A stretch of 64,000 nt of DNA from NCBI RefSeq assembly GCF_003403075.1, contig NZ_CP031557.1, positions 3,844,001-3,908,000 of the forward strand, in the 5' to 3' direction. The notes beneath the pieces were generated by a model. The model searched no databases, had not been told where the DNA came from, and saw only the letters and a list, made by a program, of their open reading frames with translations. The translations under genes and the position numbers were made by a program. Source of the DNA: Flavobacterium psychrotrophum (lineage in GTDB: Bacteria; Bacteroidota; Bacteroidia; Flavobacteriales; Flavobacteriaceae). Numbering within the stretch: the first letter of the stretch is position 1; every line of letters begins with the position of its first letter. Shown piece by piece: positions 45,347 to 53,690 of the stretch.

Positions 45347-45427
45347 TTTAAATAGCTGCATATTATACACTATATACATGATATATGTAGGTAATGCAAA
45401 ATATGTAGCATTAAAAATATCTTTCTT

Positions 45428-45583
45428 ATGAAAATTAAAAAATACAAGCTGGTTAGAGAGCCACAATTAATAGAATTTGAAAAACAGTTAAATAAACACC
45501 TGAAGGAAGGGTGGCAGTTATATGGTAATCTTACATTAGATACTGAAAACTACTTATATCAATCAATGATACTGATGGAATAG
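45428..45583 (+). CDS. DUF1737-like small protein, 51 residues
   Basis: A small gene in the 45347-45883 gap: ATG 45428 to TAG 45583. The sequence begins MKIKKYKLVREPQLIEFEKQ and contains LNKHLKEGWQLYGNL, the YKLV...L...VN..L.eGWqlyG pattern of DUF1737. These small proteins of unknown role are frequent in phages and mobile elements. A 16-bp perfect terminator stem follows 18 bp after the stop, supporting a real transcription unit. From 45642 to 45883 I see no gene. Confidence 0.72.
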   Translation: MKIKKYKLVREPQLIEFEKQLNKHLKEGWQLYGNLTLDTENYLYQSMILME

Positions 45584-45601
45584 AAATATGCTTATAAAAT
45601 A

Positions 45602-45641
45602 AATATACACCTGAATATGACAGTGTATTCAGGTGTATATT
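45602..45641. terminator. Terminator, 16-bp perfect stem
   Basis: The arm 45602-45617 pairs perfectly with 45626-45641, loop of eight. There is no long T-run, but it cleanly separates the replication genes from the opposite-strand gene downstream. Confidence 0.75.
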
Positions 45642-45883
45642 GTAATTAAGCTGCTGCCCTAAACCGACCCAACCTCAACATTCAATATAACATTTGCTGC
45701 GCTATAAGCATGAAAGACAATGCAATTACAGCCTTTTTAAGACTGTTATATTTAGCAAGCAACAAAATATATAACAAATCCAAAAAGTGTGTTGAGTGTA
45801 GATGTATAGGCGTGGGCAACACATTGCATTAATACTTATAAATCGTTTACAGTACCTTACGACTTGTTAAGTCCTTTTCGTTA

Positions 45884-46279
45884 TTACTTCTCTTCCAGCT
45901 TCAAATCTTCGCATCTCGCCTGCCCAAGTTCATGGCCTATAACTTTGCACTTATAATAAGTCCTCATCAATGCGCCAAATTCATTTTGAGAATCCACATA
46001 GCTTAACACTATAAATGTAGTATCATTTATTTGTTCAATTGTTTCGTCTGGCTGGTATGCAAACTTAGCACTTCCAGGCGACTTTAATAATTTCTCTACA
46101 CATAGGTGTGATTGTACAACAGCGTCCTGTTTGGTGAATTTTGGTTTTGTAACCTGCTCTTTAGCATCGTTATTAAAGAAACACGATTTGATACTAAAAA
46201 ATCCTATAGCAGCTATTGCTATCATAATTGCACAGCCTTTAGCGGCCTGTTTTGGGTCTTGCTTTGGTTTTTGTGTCAT
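45884..46279 (-). CDS. Unknown membrane-anchored protein of the element
   Basis: 131 residues, opposite to the other element genes. A basic N-terminus (MTQKPKQDPKQAAKG) precedes one membrane helix (about residues 15-32, CAIMIAIAAIGFFSIKSC), with the rest outside the cytoplasm. The outer part (SHLCVEKLLKSPGSAKFAYQPDE, QINDTTFIVLSYVDSQNEFGALMRTYYKCKV) resembles small phage or plasmid proteins with a CVExxLKSPxSAKF motif. Its function is unknown. Its start overlaps one copy of the composite repeat at 46261-46446, so the repeats may control it. Confidence 0.65.
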   Translation of the reverse strand: MTQKPKQDPKQAAKGCAIMIAIAAIGFFSIKSCFFNNDAKEQVTKPKFTKQDAVVQSHLCVEKLLKSPGSAKFAYQPDETIEQINDTTFIVLSYVDSQNEFGALMRTYYKCKVIGHELGQARCEDLKLEEK

Positions 46280-46446
46280 GGTGGTAATTTGGTGATTAAA
46301 AAAACTTTACAAATAAAAAGAGCGTGAACTACATCACGCTATCACCAAGGTTACCACACCTTACCAAAGCAAATGACATAGCCACGCCCAAACGGGCGCA
46401 CTACATACATTATAAGCTTTGGTTTCGTTTTGTGGTAATTCGGTGA
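46261..46446. repeat. Composite repeats: two direct, one inverted, with inner palindromes
   Basis: The unit is gctttggt, a 5-12 bp spacer, gtggtaa, 2-3 bp, then ggtga. Copies lie at 46261-46295 (plus), 46342-46370 (inverted) and 46416-46446 (plus). Between copies two and three, cgccc/gggcg forms a central hairpin (46385-46398), making a nested palindrome of about 90 bp. agcgtga/tcacgct (46321-46340) is another stem. This suits an origin with iterons, or an operator array for the adjacent genes. No gene lies in 46280-46707. Confidence 0.65.
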
Positions 46447-46707
46447 AAGCAATAAATGTAATCAGTACGTAATATTTTACTTGAGCAAATATAACACCTT
46501 TGTCTTATTAATAAATAAATGTATATTGGATAAATCTTAATCCCGCCAGTATTTTGGTCAGTTATAGCATCCCTTACTCAAACACTTTTTTACGTCTTAA
46601 GCATCCCCATTAATAGGTATTTTTACCTGAATTGAGGGATTACTCATTTTTATCATAAAATTATAATATATATTTACGCTAGCTTTAGATTGCAGATCAT
46701 AAATTAT

Positions 46708-47538
46708 ATGCTTGAAAATATTTCTATTTTAAAAAAAAAAGATCCTAAACCTTTTTTGAGATGGGCTGGGGGAAAGAGGTGGCTTAAAAAGGAGTTAGAC
46801 CTATTTGTGGATATAAAAAACTATGAAGGCTATCATGAGCCATTTGTTGGCGGTGGAGCTATATTATTTCATTTCCAGCCAACTCAAGCGTTCATTTCAG
46901 ATACAAATAAAGATTTAATAGACACTTATTTGGCTGTAAAAGAAAATCCCAAGTCAATAGTAGAGATTTTGAAAGGTTTAAAAAAGGATAAAGACTCATA
47001 TTATGAAATCAGATCTAAATCTTTTAATGACCAATTTGAAAAAGCTGCACAATTTATTTATCTAAATCAATTTTCCTTCAACGGCATATATAGAGTTAAC
47101 TCCAATGGAGGATATAATGTGCCTTATGGATATAGAGAAAAGTTTAACTTCGATTTTGATAACATTTTCTATGTTAGTGATTATTTACAGTGTGTTAATA
47201 TCACTCATTGTGATTTTCAAGACTCTCTTGTTAACATAAACGAAGGTAGTCTTATATTTCTCGATCCTCCATACACAATTGCACACAATCAAAACGGTTT
47301 TATTCAGTATAATCAAAAAATTTTCTCTCTAGATGATCAATATAGGCTTGATAATGCTATCAATCAAATAAAAGCCGATGGAGCATACTACATTCTTACC
47401 AATGCGGCTCATAAAAAAGTGAAGGAAATTTTTGAAAAAGAGAATGACACAATCAAAGAAATTTCACGAGCTAGTGTAGTGGGAGGTCGGAATTCTTCTA
47501 GGGGTCAATATTCAGAGTATTTATTTACAAACATATAA
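46708..47538 (+). CDS. D12-class DNA adenine methyltransferase (Dam-like)
   Basis: 276 residues from ATG 46708 (a TTG lies six codons upstream). The AdoMet-binding start PFLRWAGGKRWL (residues 15-26), FVGGGAILF and the catalytic LDPPYT (DPPY at 186-189) appear in the Dam/D12 order. It should methylate adenine N6 in a specific sequence; the recognition site cannot be told from sequence. The DGQHR/HEPN gene starts 4 bp after its stop, so the two are co-translated. A pure orphan methyltransferase is possible, but the partner suggests a defence or modification-dependent pair. Confidence 0.92.
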   Translation: MLENISILKKKDPKPFLRWAGGKRWLKKELDLFVDIKNYEGYHEPFVGGGAILFHFQPTQAFISDTNKDLIDTYLAVKENPKSIVEILKGLKKDKDSYYEIRSKSFNDQFEKAAQFIYLNQFSFNGIYRVNSNGGYNVPYGYREKFNFDFDNIFYVSDYLQCVNITHCDFQDSLVNINEGSLIFLDPPYTIAHNQNGFIQYNQKIFSLDDQYRLDNAINQIKADGAYYILTNAAHKKVKEIFEKENDTIKEISRASVVGGRNSSRGQYSEYLFTNI

Positions 47539-47542
47539 TTCT

Positions 47543-49888
47543 ATGGCGTTTTTATCAGACACAGAGGTTAACAGAATTAAATCAGAGATTACACAGGACA
47601 CGTCGTCACTAGGTAAAATATATAAATCAAAGAAAAGCCAATTTGAAAATATAGCTGTCAACCATTCAGATGTTGTAAAGTATAATTCAGATGGCTGGGA
47701 GGAATATACAAAGCCTTTAAAGACAAAAACGCCATTACGCAGGTTAAAGGGTTTTTTTACAAAATTCGAGGACGATATATGGTGTCAATTCTATGAACTA
47801 GGATTTAGAAAAATTAGTTCAAAGCCAATTCTTTTACCGTACAGTAAAAATGAAGGTGAATTAGAAGAGATTAATATCGTAGCAATACACGATGAAACTA
47901 TTTTTATTATCACCTGTAAAGCCAATGAAGTCTTTTCTAAAGCAGAATCCTTTGCTGAAGAGTTTAGTACATTAAAGCAAAAACTAGATGGCTTTAAAAA
48001 ATTATTTAGGCAAATTTACGGCGATAAATATAAAGTTAAATATATTTTTGCTACGCATAATATAAGATTTGATCTTGATAGTCCAGACTTGGAGGTGCTT
48101 AAAAGCAGTAAATCTTTCCTCTATGATAACAATGCTTATAGCTATATTAACAATATCATAAAAAGCTATAAATCTTCATCGCTTTATCAATTTTTTGGGT
48201 TGATATTTAAAAATGAACTGATTAATCTTGATAAGATCGAAATTCCCGCTGTGCAAGGCATGATGGGTAACAAAAAATATTACATGTTTTCTATTGAACC
48301 TCATTTGCTTTTAAAGATGGGATTTATTTTACATAGAACAAAGGCTAACGTTAGTGAGTTTCCAACGTATCAGAGATTACTTGTGCCCAAACGCCTGAAA
48401 GGCATAACAAAATTTATCGATGATGGAGGCTATTTTCCAAACTCTATTATCGTAAATTTTAATAGCTCAAAGCACTCAATACACTTCGATGCATCATCAA
48501 AACTCACGAGTTCAAATTCATGTTTTGGCACGCTCAAAATCCCAAATTCTTATGGAATCGCCTATATTATCGACGGACAACACCGAGTATATGGTTACGC
48601 TGGATCTAAATATTTAAAAAACAACACAATACCTGTTGTAGCATTCGACGGACTTGATACCATAGAGCAATTGGAAATTTTTATGGATATTAATGAGAAT
48701 CAAAAGGCCGTAAGTCCAAGCCTTAGACTAGACTTGGAGGAAGATTTATTTTGGGATTCTGATAGGGCTGATAGCCGAATAAAGGCTTTAAGGTCATCTA
48801 TAACAAAAGAATTGTCAAATTCTAATTCTAGTCCTTTATATAACAAAATATCTGTGGGCGAAGATACCTCTATCTTAACATTTAAGCCTTTCACTATAGC
48901 CCTAAGTAATAGCGGTTTGCTTCCTGTAGCAAAAGGAAATAAATACTCTGATGACTCAATAAAATATTCTTTATATGACGAATCTAATAAAGATCATAAT
49001 CAAGAAATGACAAACGCCAAGAGTAATATTGGAATATTACTCAAGTTATCTTATGACTTTGTAGAGCAGAATTATTCAGATATTTTTAAACGCGAAAAAT
49101 ATTTTATAGTATCGAATAGAGGTACGTATGCGTTTATATGTCTAATAGGTAGTTTAAACCGTTTTTTAATTGACGAAAATACTTTGACAAAGAAATCAAC
49201 TCCTGAAGAACGATTTGAACAAATAAGGAAATACTTAAAAGCATTGCTTGACTACGTCAGTGATATACCTAAAGAGGAAGAAGAAAAACAGTTAAGTCTG
49301 CTTGGTGCGGGTGCAGATATAAAATGGCTAAGAAATTTTCAAAGCATTGTAAATAAAAAATATAACGAATTTAATCCCGCAGATCTGATCGACTGGAATG
49401 AAAGGCAAAATGACGAGTTGCAAGATAAAGGAAGAAAATTTGGTGTAGAGATTGAGAAGTTCATGAAAAAATCCACATTATCTAGATTAAAAGAAATATA
49501 TGGAGACAAATGGGAACTTGAAATTGGCAGCATAAAGCGTGATTGCGTTGACAGAGCACTGCAAGAAGACGAGAAAAACCACAAAGAAGGCCTTGATAAA
49601 GAAAGTTCTGACTGGAAAGATATGTTCAATATTAATGATTACAAAACTATTATTGAAAAACACTGGACAAAGAAACCTGAAAAGAACAATGGGAATTTTA
49701 AGACCTTTGAAGATGAATTCTCAATAAATATCGGTAATGGTTTTAATAGCAAGACAGACAAAATAAAATGGATATCTATATTTAATTCGCATAGAAACCT
49801 TTGGGCACATGAAGGCACAAAAGAAAAAAGATTAAATAAAAATGAAGTTGAGTTTTTAGAAATGATACATGGACATTTTTATAATTAA
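47543..49888 (+). CDS. DGQHR-domain protein with nuclease-like N-terminus and C-terminal HEPN motif
   Basis: 781 residues, cytoplasmic. Region 1 (about 75-175) looks like a restriction-endonuclease fold: WCQFYELGF, EEINIVAIHDETIFIITCKANE (E108/E109, Lys126) and KYKVKYIFATHNI. Region 2 holds the DGQHR motif (IIDGQHRVYGYAG, residues 344-348) with FMDINENQKAVSPSLRLDL, the pattern of DndB and DpdB proteins. Region 3, the C-terminus, is a Swt1-like HEPN candidate: FNSHRNLWAHEG, an RxxxxH pair at Arg751 and His756. HEPN domains with this pair are usually RNases. Its pairing with the methyltransferase suggests a modification-linked defence in which DGQHR senses or binds DNA. The nuclease assignment is inference. 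Confidence 0.8.
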   Translation: MAFLSDTEVNRIKSEITQDTSSLGKIYKSKKSQFENIAVNHSDVVKYNSDGWEEYTKPLKTKTPLRRLKGFFTKFEDDIWCQFYELGFRKISSKPILLPYSKNEGELEEINIVAIHDETIFIITCKANEVFSKAESFAEEFSTLKQKLDGFKKLFRQIYGDKYKVKYIFATHNIRFDLDSPDLEVLKSSKSFLYDNNAYSYINNIIKSYKSSSLYQFFGLIFKNELINLDKIEIPAVQGMMGNKKYYMFSIEPHLLLKMGFILHRTKANVSEFPTYQRLLVPKRLKGITKFIDDGGYFPNSIIVNFNSSKHSIHFDASSKLTSSNSCFGTLKIPNSYGIAYIIDGQHRVYGYAGSKYLKNNTIPVVAFDGLDTIEQLEIFMDINENQKAVSPSLRLDLEEDLFWDSDRADSRIKALRSSITKELSNSNSSPLYNKISVGEDTSILTFKPFTIALSNSGLLPVAKGNKYSDDSIKYSLYDESNKDHNQEMTNAKSNIGILLKLSYDFVEQNYSDIFKREKYFIVSNRGTYAFICLIGSLNRFLIDENTLTKKSTPEERFEQIRKYLKALLDYVSDIPKEEEEKQLSLLGAGADIKWLRNFQSIVNKKYNEFNPADLIDWNERQNDELQDKGRKFGVEIEKFMKKSTLSRLKEIYGDKWELEIGSIKRDCVDRALQEDEKNHKEGLDKESSDWKDMFNINDYKTIIEKHWTKKPEKNNGNFKTFEDEFSINIGNGFNSKTDKIKWISIFNSHRNLWAHEGTKEKRLNKNEVEFLEMIHGHFYN

Positions 49889-49913
49889 TCCATAATTTGT
49901 TGTATCATCTTTT

Positions 49914-49931
49914 ACCTACTAGTCAGTAGGT
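49914..49931 (+). terminator. Terminator after the DGQHR gene
   Basis: acctact (49914-49920) pairs with agtaggt (49925-49931) around a 4-nt loop, followed by atttt. It ends the methyltransferase-DGQHR operon. Confidence 0.6.
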
Positions 49932-49953
49932 ATTTTCAATATTATAACACAGC

Positions 49954-49973
49954 CGTACAAAAATCGTACAATT
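49954..49973. other. Right arm-type sites (candidate)
   Basis: CGTACAAAA (49954-49962) and CGTACAATT (49965-49973) repeat every 11 bp in the same orientation as the left pair. They lie 55 bp from the right core repeat. Confidence 0.6.
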
Positions 49974-49980
49974 ATAAAAT

Positions 49981-50023
49981 AAAAAAACCTCAACTAATTG
50001 ATAATCAATTTCGTTGAGGTTTT
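49981..50023 (-). terminator. Element-borne terminator for the tRNA gene
   Basis: aaaacctcaac (49984-49994) pairs with gttgaggtttt (50013-50023), with an inner aattgat/atcaatt stem. On the minus strand seven T follow. It lies immediately after the tRNA 3' end and inside the element, replacing the terminator left behind at 41452-41483. Confidence 0.8.
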
Positions 50024-50044
50024 ACCCGTGGTCCCACCTGGGCT
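50024..50044. repeat. attR: tRNA 3' end repeat
   Basis: The 17-bp copy at 50028-50044 is the 3' end of the complete tRNA gene and is identical to 41495-41511. Confidence 0.88.
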
Positions 50045-50102
50045 CGAACCAGGGACCACCTGATTATGAGTCAGGTGCTCTAACCAACTGAGCTATAGGA
50101 CC
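50029..50102 (-). tRNA. tRNA with CAU anticodon (Met, or Ile2 with modified CAU)
   Basis: 74 nt on the minus strand, first base at 50102. The acceptor stem ggtccta pairs with tgggacc (one G-T); the D arm has agctcagttggttagagc; the anticodon loop ctcataa holds CAT between cctga and tcagg; the T arm has ggttcgagccc. The discriminator base is A and CCA is not encoded. Elongator Met and lysidine-type Ile2 share this loop and cannot be separated by eye. The gene is the integration target: its 3' end was supplied by the element. Confidence 0.93.
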
Positions 50103-50210
50103 GGTTTTGTGGGTGCAATATTACCGCTATTTTACATTCAAAGCAAGTAAACAACAACATTTATTTACAAAAAAAGCACACTTTTTTTTAACCTACACAG
50201 TATCAAACAA

Positions 50211-50774
50211 TCACTTTGCAAAAGTTTTTTCTAAAAGTGCAAAATGACCCTGAATAAATTGCCTTGATTTCGACTTAACTGCGTAAATAACCTCTCTCTC
50301 GGTGGTAATAACATCAATTTTTCTAATCTGCACGTTTTTCAACTTTTCAAAATTCTGTTTCATTTGCAAAGATGTACCACCTTTTGGCATTAGTGCAAAA
50401 GCACTTTTAAAACCAAGAGGGTCGCAATCTGTATCACTTATCTGGGTGCATTCCATTTTTGAACCATCTTCAAGCTCCAGTATAATTTTGCTCACCCCCT
50501 GCGTAAGACAACCAAGACGGCTGTCGCTATGCACAATATTTAGCTCAACAAAATAAATCTCAACAGTAGTATTTGCCTTTTTTGTTTGCTGTATTCCGGC
50601 AGAAAAAAACACCAGCCCGTCTCTTGCAATGGTATCATCCGGGCCAATCTCTTTAGCCGCAAAATTTTTTGTAATTACCGTTCTGGTTCCGGTATCGTTG
50701 TCTGTTGTATCTTCAGCTATGCTTTGCGCATTAGCACAAAAAGCCATTAACAGGGCAGGAATAATGTATTTCAT
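50211..50774 (-). CDS. Secreted protein of unknown function
   Basis: 187 residues with signal peptide (MKYIIPALLMAFCANAQS, cleavage after Ala16 or Gln17). The mature part is mainly beta-like: ARDGLVFFSAGIQQ, TVEIYFVELNIVHSDSRLGCLTQGVSKIILELEDGSKMECTQISDTDCDPLGFKSAFALMP. Three cysteines (in LGC, MEC, TDC) could form disulfides. No family is recognised. It is a single gene next to the AddB-like gene on the same strand, 69 bp downstream of it. Confidence 0.68.
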   Translation of the reverse strand: MKYIIPALLMAFCANAQSIAEDTTDNDTGTRTVITKNFAAKEIGPDDTIARDGLVFFSAGIQQTKKANTTVEIYFVELNIVHSDSRLGCLTQGVSKIILELEDGSKMECTQISDTDCDPLGFKSAFALMPKGGTSLQMKQNFEKLKNVQIRKIDVITTEREVIYAVKSKSRQFIQGHFALLEKTFAK

Positions 50775-50843
50775 AATATAATTGGTATTTTGGTTTTACA
50801 AATATATGACAGCTATCTTTATTTTGTAAGTGAAAAAAACGTT

Positions 50844-53621
50844 TTAAACCACTTCTTCTTTAAAAGACATTTCAGCATTTAGCAACTCTTTTATTAACGA
50901 TGCCAGTTGTTCTTTAAACGAACCCAACAGATTTGCATCAACTACATCCTGTACAGGAGCCGACTTATCCCACCCATTTTTAAAACTAAAGCCCATAAAA
51001 CCGGCTTTCATGTTTTTAAATGATATGATCCCCACTTCCATTTCCAGCCCGTTTGCCAACGGTTCATACATAAATGCATAACACAGCAGCTGTATTATCT
51101 TATCGTTCTTTACATCAAGCGTAAGGCCGTCCCAGTCTTTCAGGGTAACATTTGTTTTTTCAACCTTACCGGTTTTGTAATCCGTTATCCTTAGTTTACC
51201 GTTACGCTCTTCTACCCTGTCGATATTTCCTGATATCAGCACCGGATACGGCAGCAACTCATGTTCAAGCCAGCGGTCGTATTTAGTTTCGAGCGCAAGT
51301 ACTTTAATCGCCTCACCCCGGGCAAGGGCGGCCTTTTCCTGTTTCAGGAAGTTATTTACATTGCGCTTAGCCACTTCAAAGGCCAGCAGGTTACGCCCAC
51401 GCTTTATTTCACCCTCTTTATATACCGTAACAAATTGGCGCATTACCCCATCATTGGCAAGAGCCTCCATAATCACAATATCCTGTTCTGTAAGGAAACG
51501 GCTCAGCACAGGCTTATAAAGTTCCTCAAGCGCCCCGTGAATAATCGTACCCAGGGTATTCAGTGCTATATTCTCTTCCACCTCATCGGTTTCGCGAATG
51601 CGGAGAATGCGCTGGTAGTAAAACTGCATAGGGTTACGCATATATCCTGTAAGTGCCGATGGCGAAAAACCACTAACAGTAGCAATTTCCTTTAGGCGAT
51701 CCATCACTAAAGAAGTCTTAACCACTTCCATGGGCTCATAGGCTTTATCCGGAAGTTCAGCGTTGTAAATAACACTACTCAGAGTATGAGCAGGGCGTTT
51801 TTCTATTTCAAGCTGTGTAAGGAAACGGCTGCGTTCGCCGGCATCGAGTCCTTCGCTTTCGGTATTGTATAATAGGTAAATATTTTTTGCCCGAAGCAGC
51901 AAATGGTAAAAGTGGTAACTATAAATAGCATCCTTTTCTTTGTATGTAGGCAGGCCTAATTCGCGCTTTACGTCATACGGAATAAACGAATTTTGTGATT
52001 TACCTGCCGGAAATTTCCCCTCATTCATACTGGTAATGATTACATTCTCAAAATCGAGTACACGACTTTCCAGTACTCCCATAATCTGGAGTCCACTCAA
52101 TGGCTCACCCTCAAACGAAACCTCAGCCAAATCGATTACCTGCTTATAAATACTATGCAGCACCTGTAGCGAATTGATGTGGCCGTGCTTTTCGCAATAG
52201 TTAGTAAGGCGGTTCATCACCTTAAAAATAGAATACACAAAAGCCTTAGTAATTTTATCCTCCTCATTATCTCCGCCCAAATAGGATTTCAATTCTAAAA
52301 GAATATTACTAATACGCTCAAGTATTACTTTAGGATCTGCAGGGTCCCAACGCTCAAACAGCAGGGTAAAGAACGACGTAGCATTACCCTGTATCTCAAA
52401 TAATTTATTAAGCGAAAAGAAGGTTATGTTATTCCGGTTGATAACATCGACCAGTTTAGCCGCTCTTATATAAGGCTCTACCAGCGGATGCGTAAGCACA
52501 TCGAGCACTTCGCGGTAGTATAGTGTATAACTTTTTTCACTACGACCTATGGCATTAGTATGTAGTTTAAATAATTTCTGGATAAGTATTTGCGCAGGAT
52601 TGTTTCGGCTGCTGTAGCCCATAGTAATGTTAAGGCTGCCCACATTAGCCGGAAGGCTGTACAGCATGGGTATCAGCAGGCTTTCTTCGCCCAGCACCAG
52701 GGCTGTTTTATCAAGGCTGTGCCCGGCATCCTGCAAACCTTCTATAATCTTACCCGCTATCTTGGCCTGTCCTACAGTTTTTGGCGTACCAATAACCTTT
52801 ATCTCCTTTGGGGTATCAAAGTCGTTTACAATCCATTCAAAGGTGTTTCCTGCATATTGTTTCCACTCTTTTTGAAAACGGCGGATAAAGAGTCCGGCAT
52901 TATGGTAGGGATCGCTTAAAAAAGCATAGTCAATATCCCAGTATATTTTAGCCTGCCCCTGTGCCATAAGGTGCTGAATTATTTTTTCTTCGGCAGCATT
53001 TAGCGCGTTAAATCCGGCAAAAACAAGTTTTGTGCCCGCATAGACATTACTAAAATGATCGATATTAGAAACAGCCTCACGATAAATAAGTCCCTGGTAA
53101 CCCACACCCTTTTCCAAAAGATGGCTATAGAACGCCTCATAATACACCGGGAGTTGCTTATAAAAATCCAGGTAGTTGCTTATCATGGTAGTGCGCTTTT
53201 CTACATCTACCGCCCAGTGTTCTATCTCCTCAATATTTTCGAGGTAAGAAAGTACAAATTTAGGATTAAGCAGGTAACGGTCTATTTCGTTAAAATCCTG
53301 CAGGAGTGTCTTGGCCCAGTTGGCAAAATTTTCGAAGGGTTGCTGTTTATCTTTTGGCGTAAGGCCAAGGTAAACATTATAAAATTCAAAGAGTAATTCA
53401 ATAGGATCTGACGTACGGATGTTAGCCACATCCTGTACAAAATCTTCAATACTGGTAATAGTGGGCGCAAAAATAGTACCTGTAAGCTGCTTTTTAAGCG
53501 ACTCCAGCAAGAATACACGCGCCCTTTTATTGGGCAATATAATAGTAATGCCCGATAGCTGTGCGCCATAGTCGGCCACGAGCTGCGCACTGAGTTTATC
53601 TAAAAAAGTAAGGTTTGCCAT
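50844..53621 (-). CDS. AddB/RecB-like PD-(D/E)XK nuclease family protein
   Basis: 925 residues. The N-terminal part resembles a UvrD-like helicase fold with degraded motifs (GITIILPNKRARVFLLESLKK in place of Walker A), as in AddB. The C-terminal domain is a RecB-type nuclease: LGTIIHGALEELYKP, then VLISGNIDRVEERNGKLRITDYKTGKVEK with the DYKTG catalytic motif, and QLLCYAFMYEP. Such proteins pair with an AddA-like helicase-nuclease in double-strand break repair; that partner is not in the window. No cysteine ligands of an Fe-S cluster are evident. Confidence 0.85.
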   Translation of the reverse strand: MANLTFLDKLSAQLVADYGAQLSGITIILPNKRARVFLLESLKKQLTGTIFAPTITSIEDFVQDVANIRTSDPIELLFEFYNVYLGLTPKDKQQPFENFANWAKTLLQDFNEIDRYLLNPKFVLSYLENIEEIEHWAVDVEKRTTMISNYLDFYKQLPVYYEAFYSHLLEKGVGYQGLIYREAVSNIDHFSNVYAGTKLVFAGFNALNAAEEKIIQHLMAQGQAKIYWDIDYAFLSDPYHNAGLFIRRFQKEWKQYAGNTFEWIVNDFDTPKEIKVIGTPKTVGQAKIAGKIIEGLQDAGHSLDKTALVLGEESLLIPMLYSLPANVGSLNITMGYSSRNNPAQILIQKLFKLHTNAIGRSEKSYTLYYREVLDVLTHPLVEPYIRAAKLVDVINRNNITFFSLNKLFEIQGNATSFFTLLFERWDPADPKVILERISNILLELKSYLGGDNEEDKITKAFVYSIFKVMNRLTNYCEKHGHINSLQVLHSIYKQVIDLAEVSFEGEPLSGLQIMGVLESRVLDFENVIITSMNEGKFPAGKSQNSFIPYDVKRELGLPTYKEKDAIYSYHFYHLLLRAKNIYLLYNTESEGLDAGERSRFLTQLEIEKRPAHTLSSVIYNAELPDKAYEPMEVVKTSLVMDRLKEIATVSGFSPSALTGYMRNPMQFYYQRILRIRETDEVEENIALNTLGTIIHGALEELYKPVLSRFLTEQDIVIMEALANDGVMRQFVTVYKEGEIKRGRNLLAFEVAKRNVNNFLKQEKAALARGEAIKVLALETKYDRWLEHELLPYPVLISGNIDRVEERNGKLRITDYKTGKVEKTNVTLKDWDGLTLDVKNDKIIQLLCYAFMYEPLANGLEMEVGIISFKNMKAGFMGFSFKNGWDKSAPVQDVVDANLLGSFKEQLASLIKELLNAEMSFKEEVV

Positions 53622-53690
53622 AAAGCAAAGCTACAGAAAATAATGGCAGTCTCATCTTAATTGAGAAGGACACAGCACCTTTCTCATGTT

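Larger units (their letters stand above)
41495..50044. mobile_element. Integrative element (~8.5 kb) in a tRNA(CAU) gene, satellite- or IME-like
   Basis: The element is bounded by 17-bp perfect direct repeats, the right one completing a tRNA gene. It carries a tyrosine recombinase near the left end, an unknown gene, an HTH protein, a P4/D5-type primase-helicase, a DUF1737-like small gene, an opposite-strand membrane-anchored protein, and a methyltransferase plus DGQHR/HEPN cargo. Paired CGTACAA motifs lie inside both ends. The segment looks more A/T-rich than the host genes. No capsid, terminase, relaxase or type IV secretion gene is recognised, so it is probably a phage satellite, a mobilisable island or a remnant. 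Confidence 0.87.

Noticed and set aside
45884..46279. Antitoxin or immunity protein for the HEPN-containing gene
   Set aside because: It has a membrane anchor, lies on the opposite strand and is separated by the repeat array; nothing in its sequence supports such a role.
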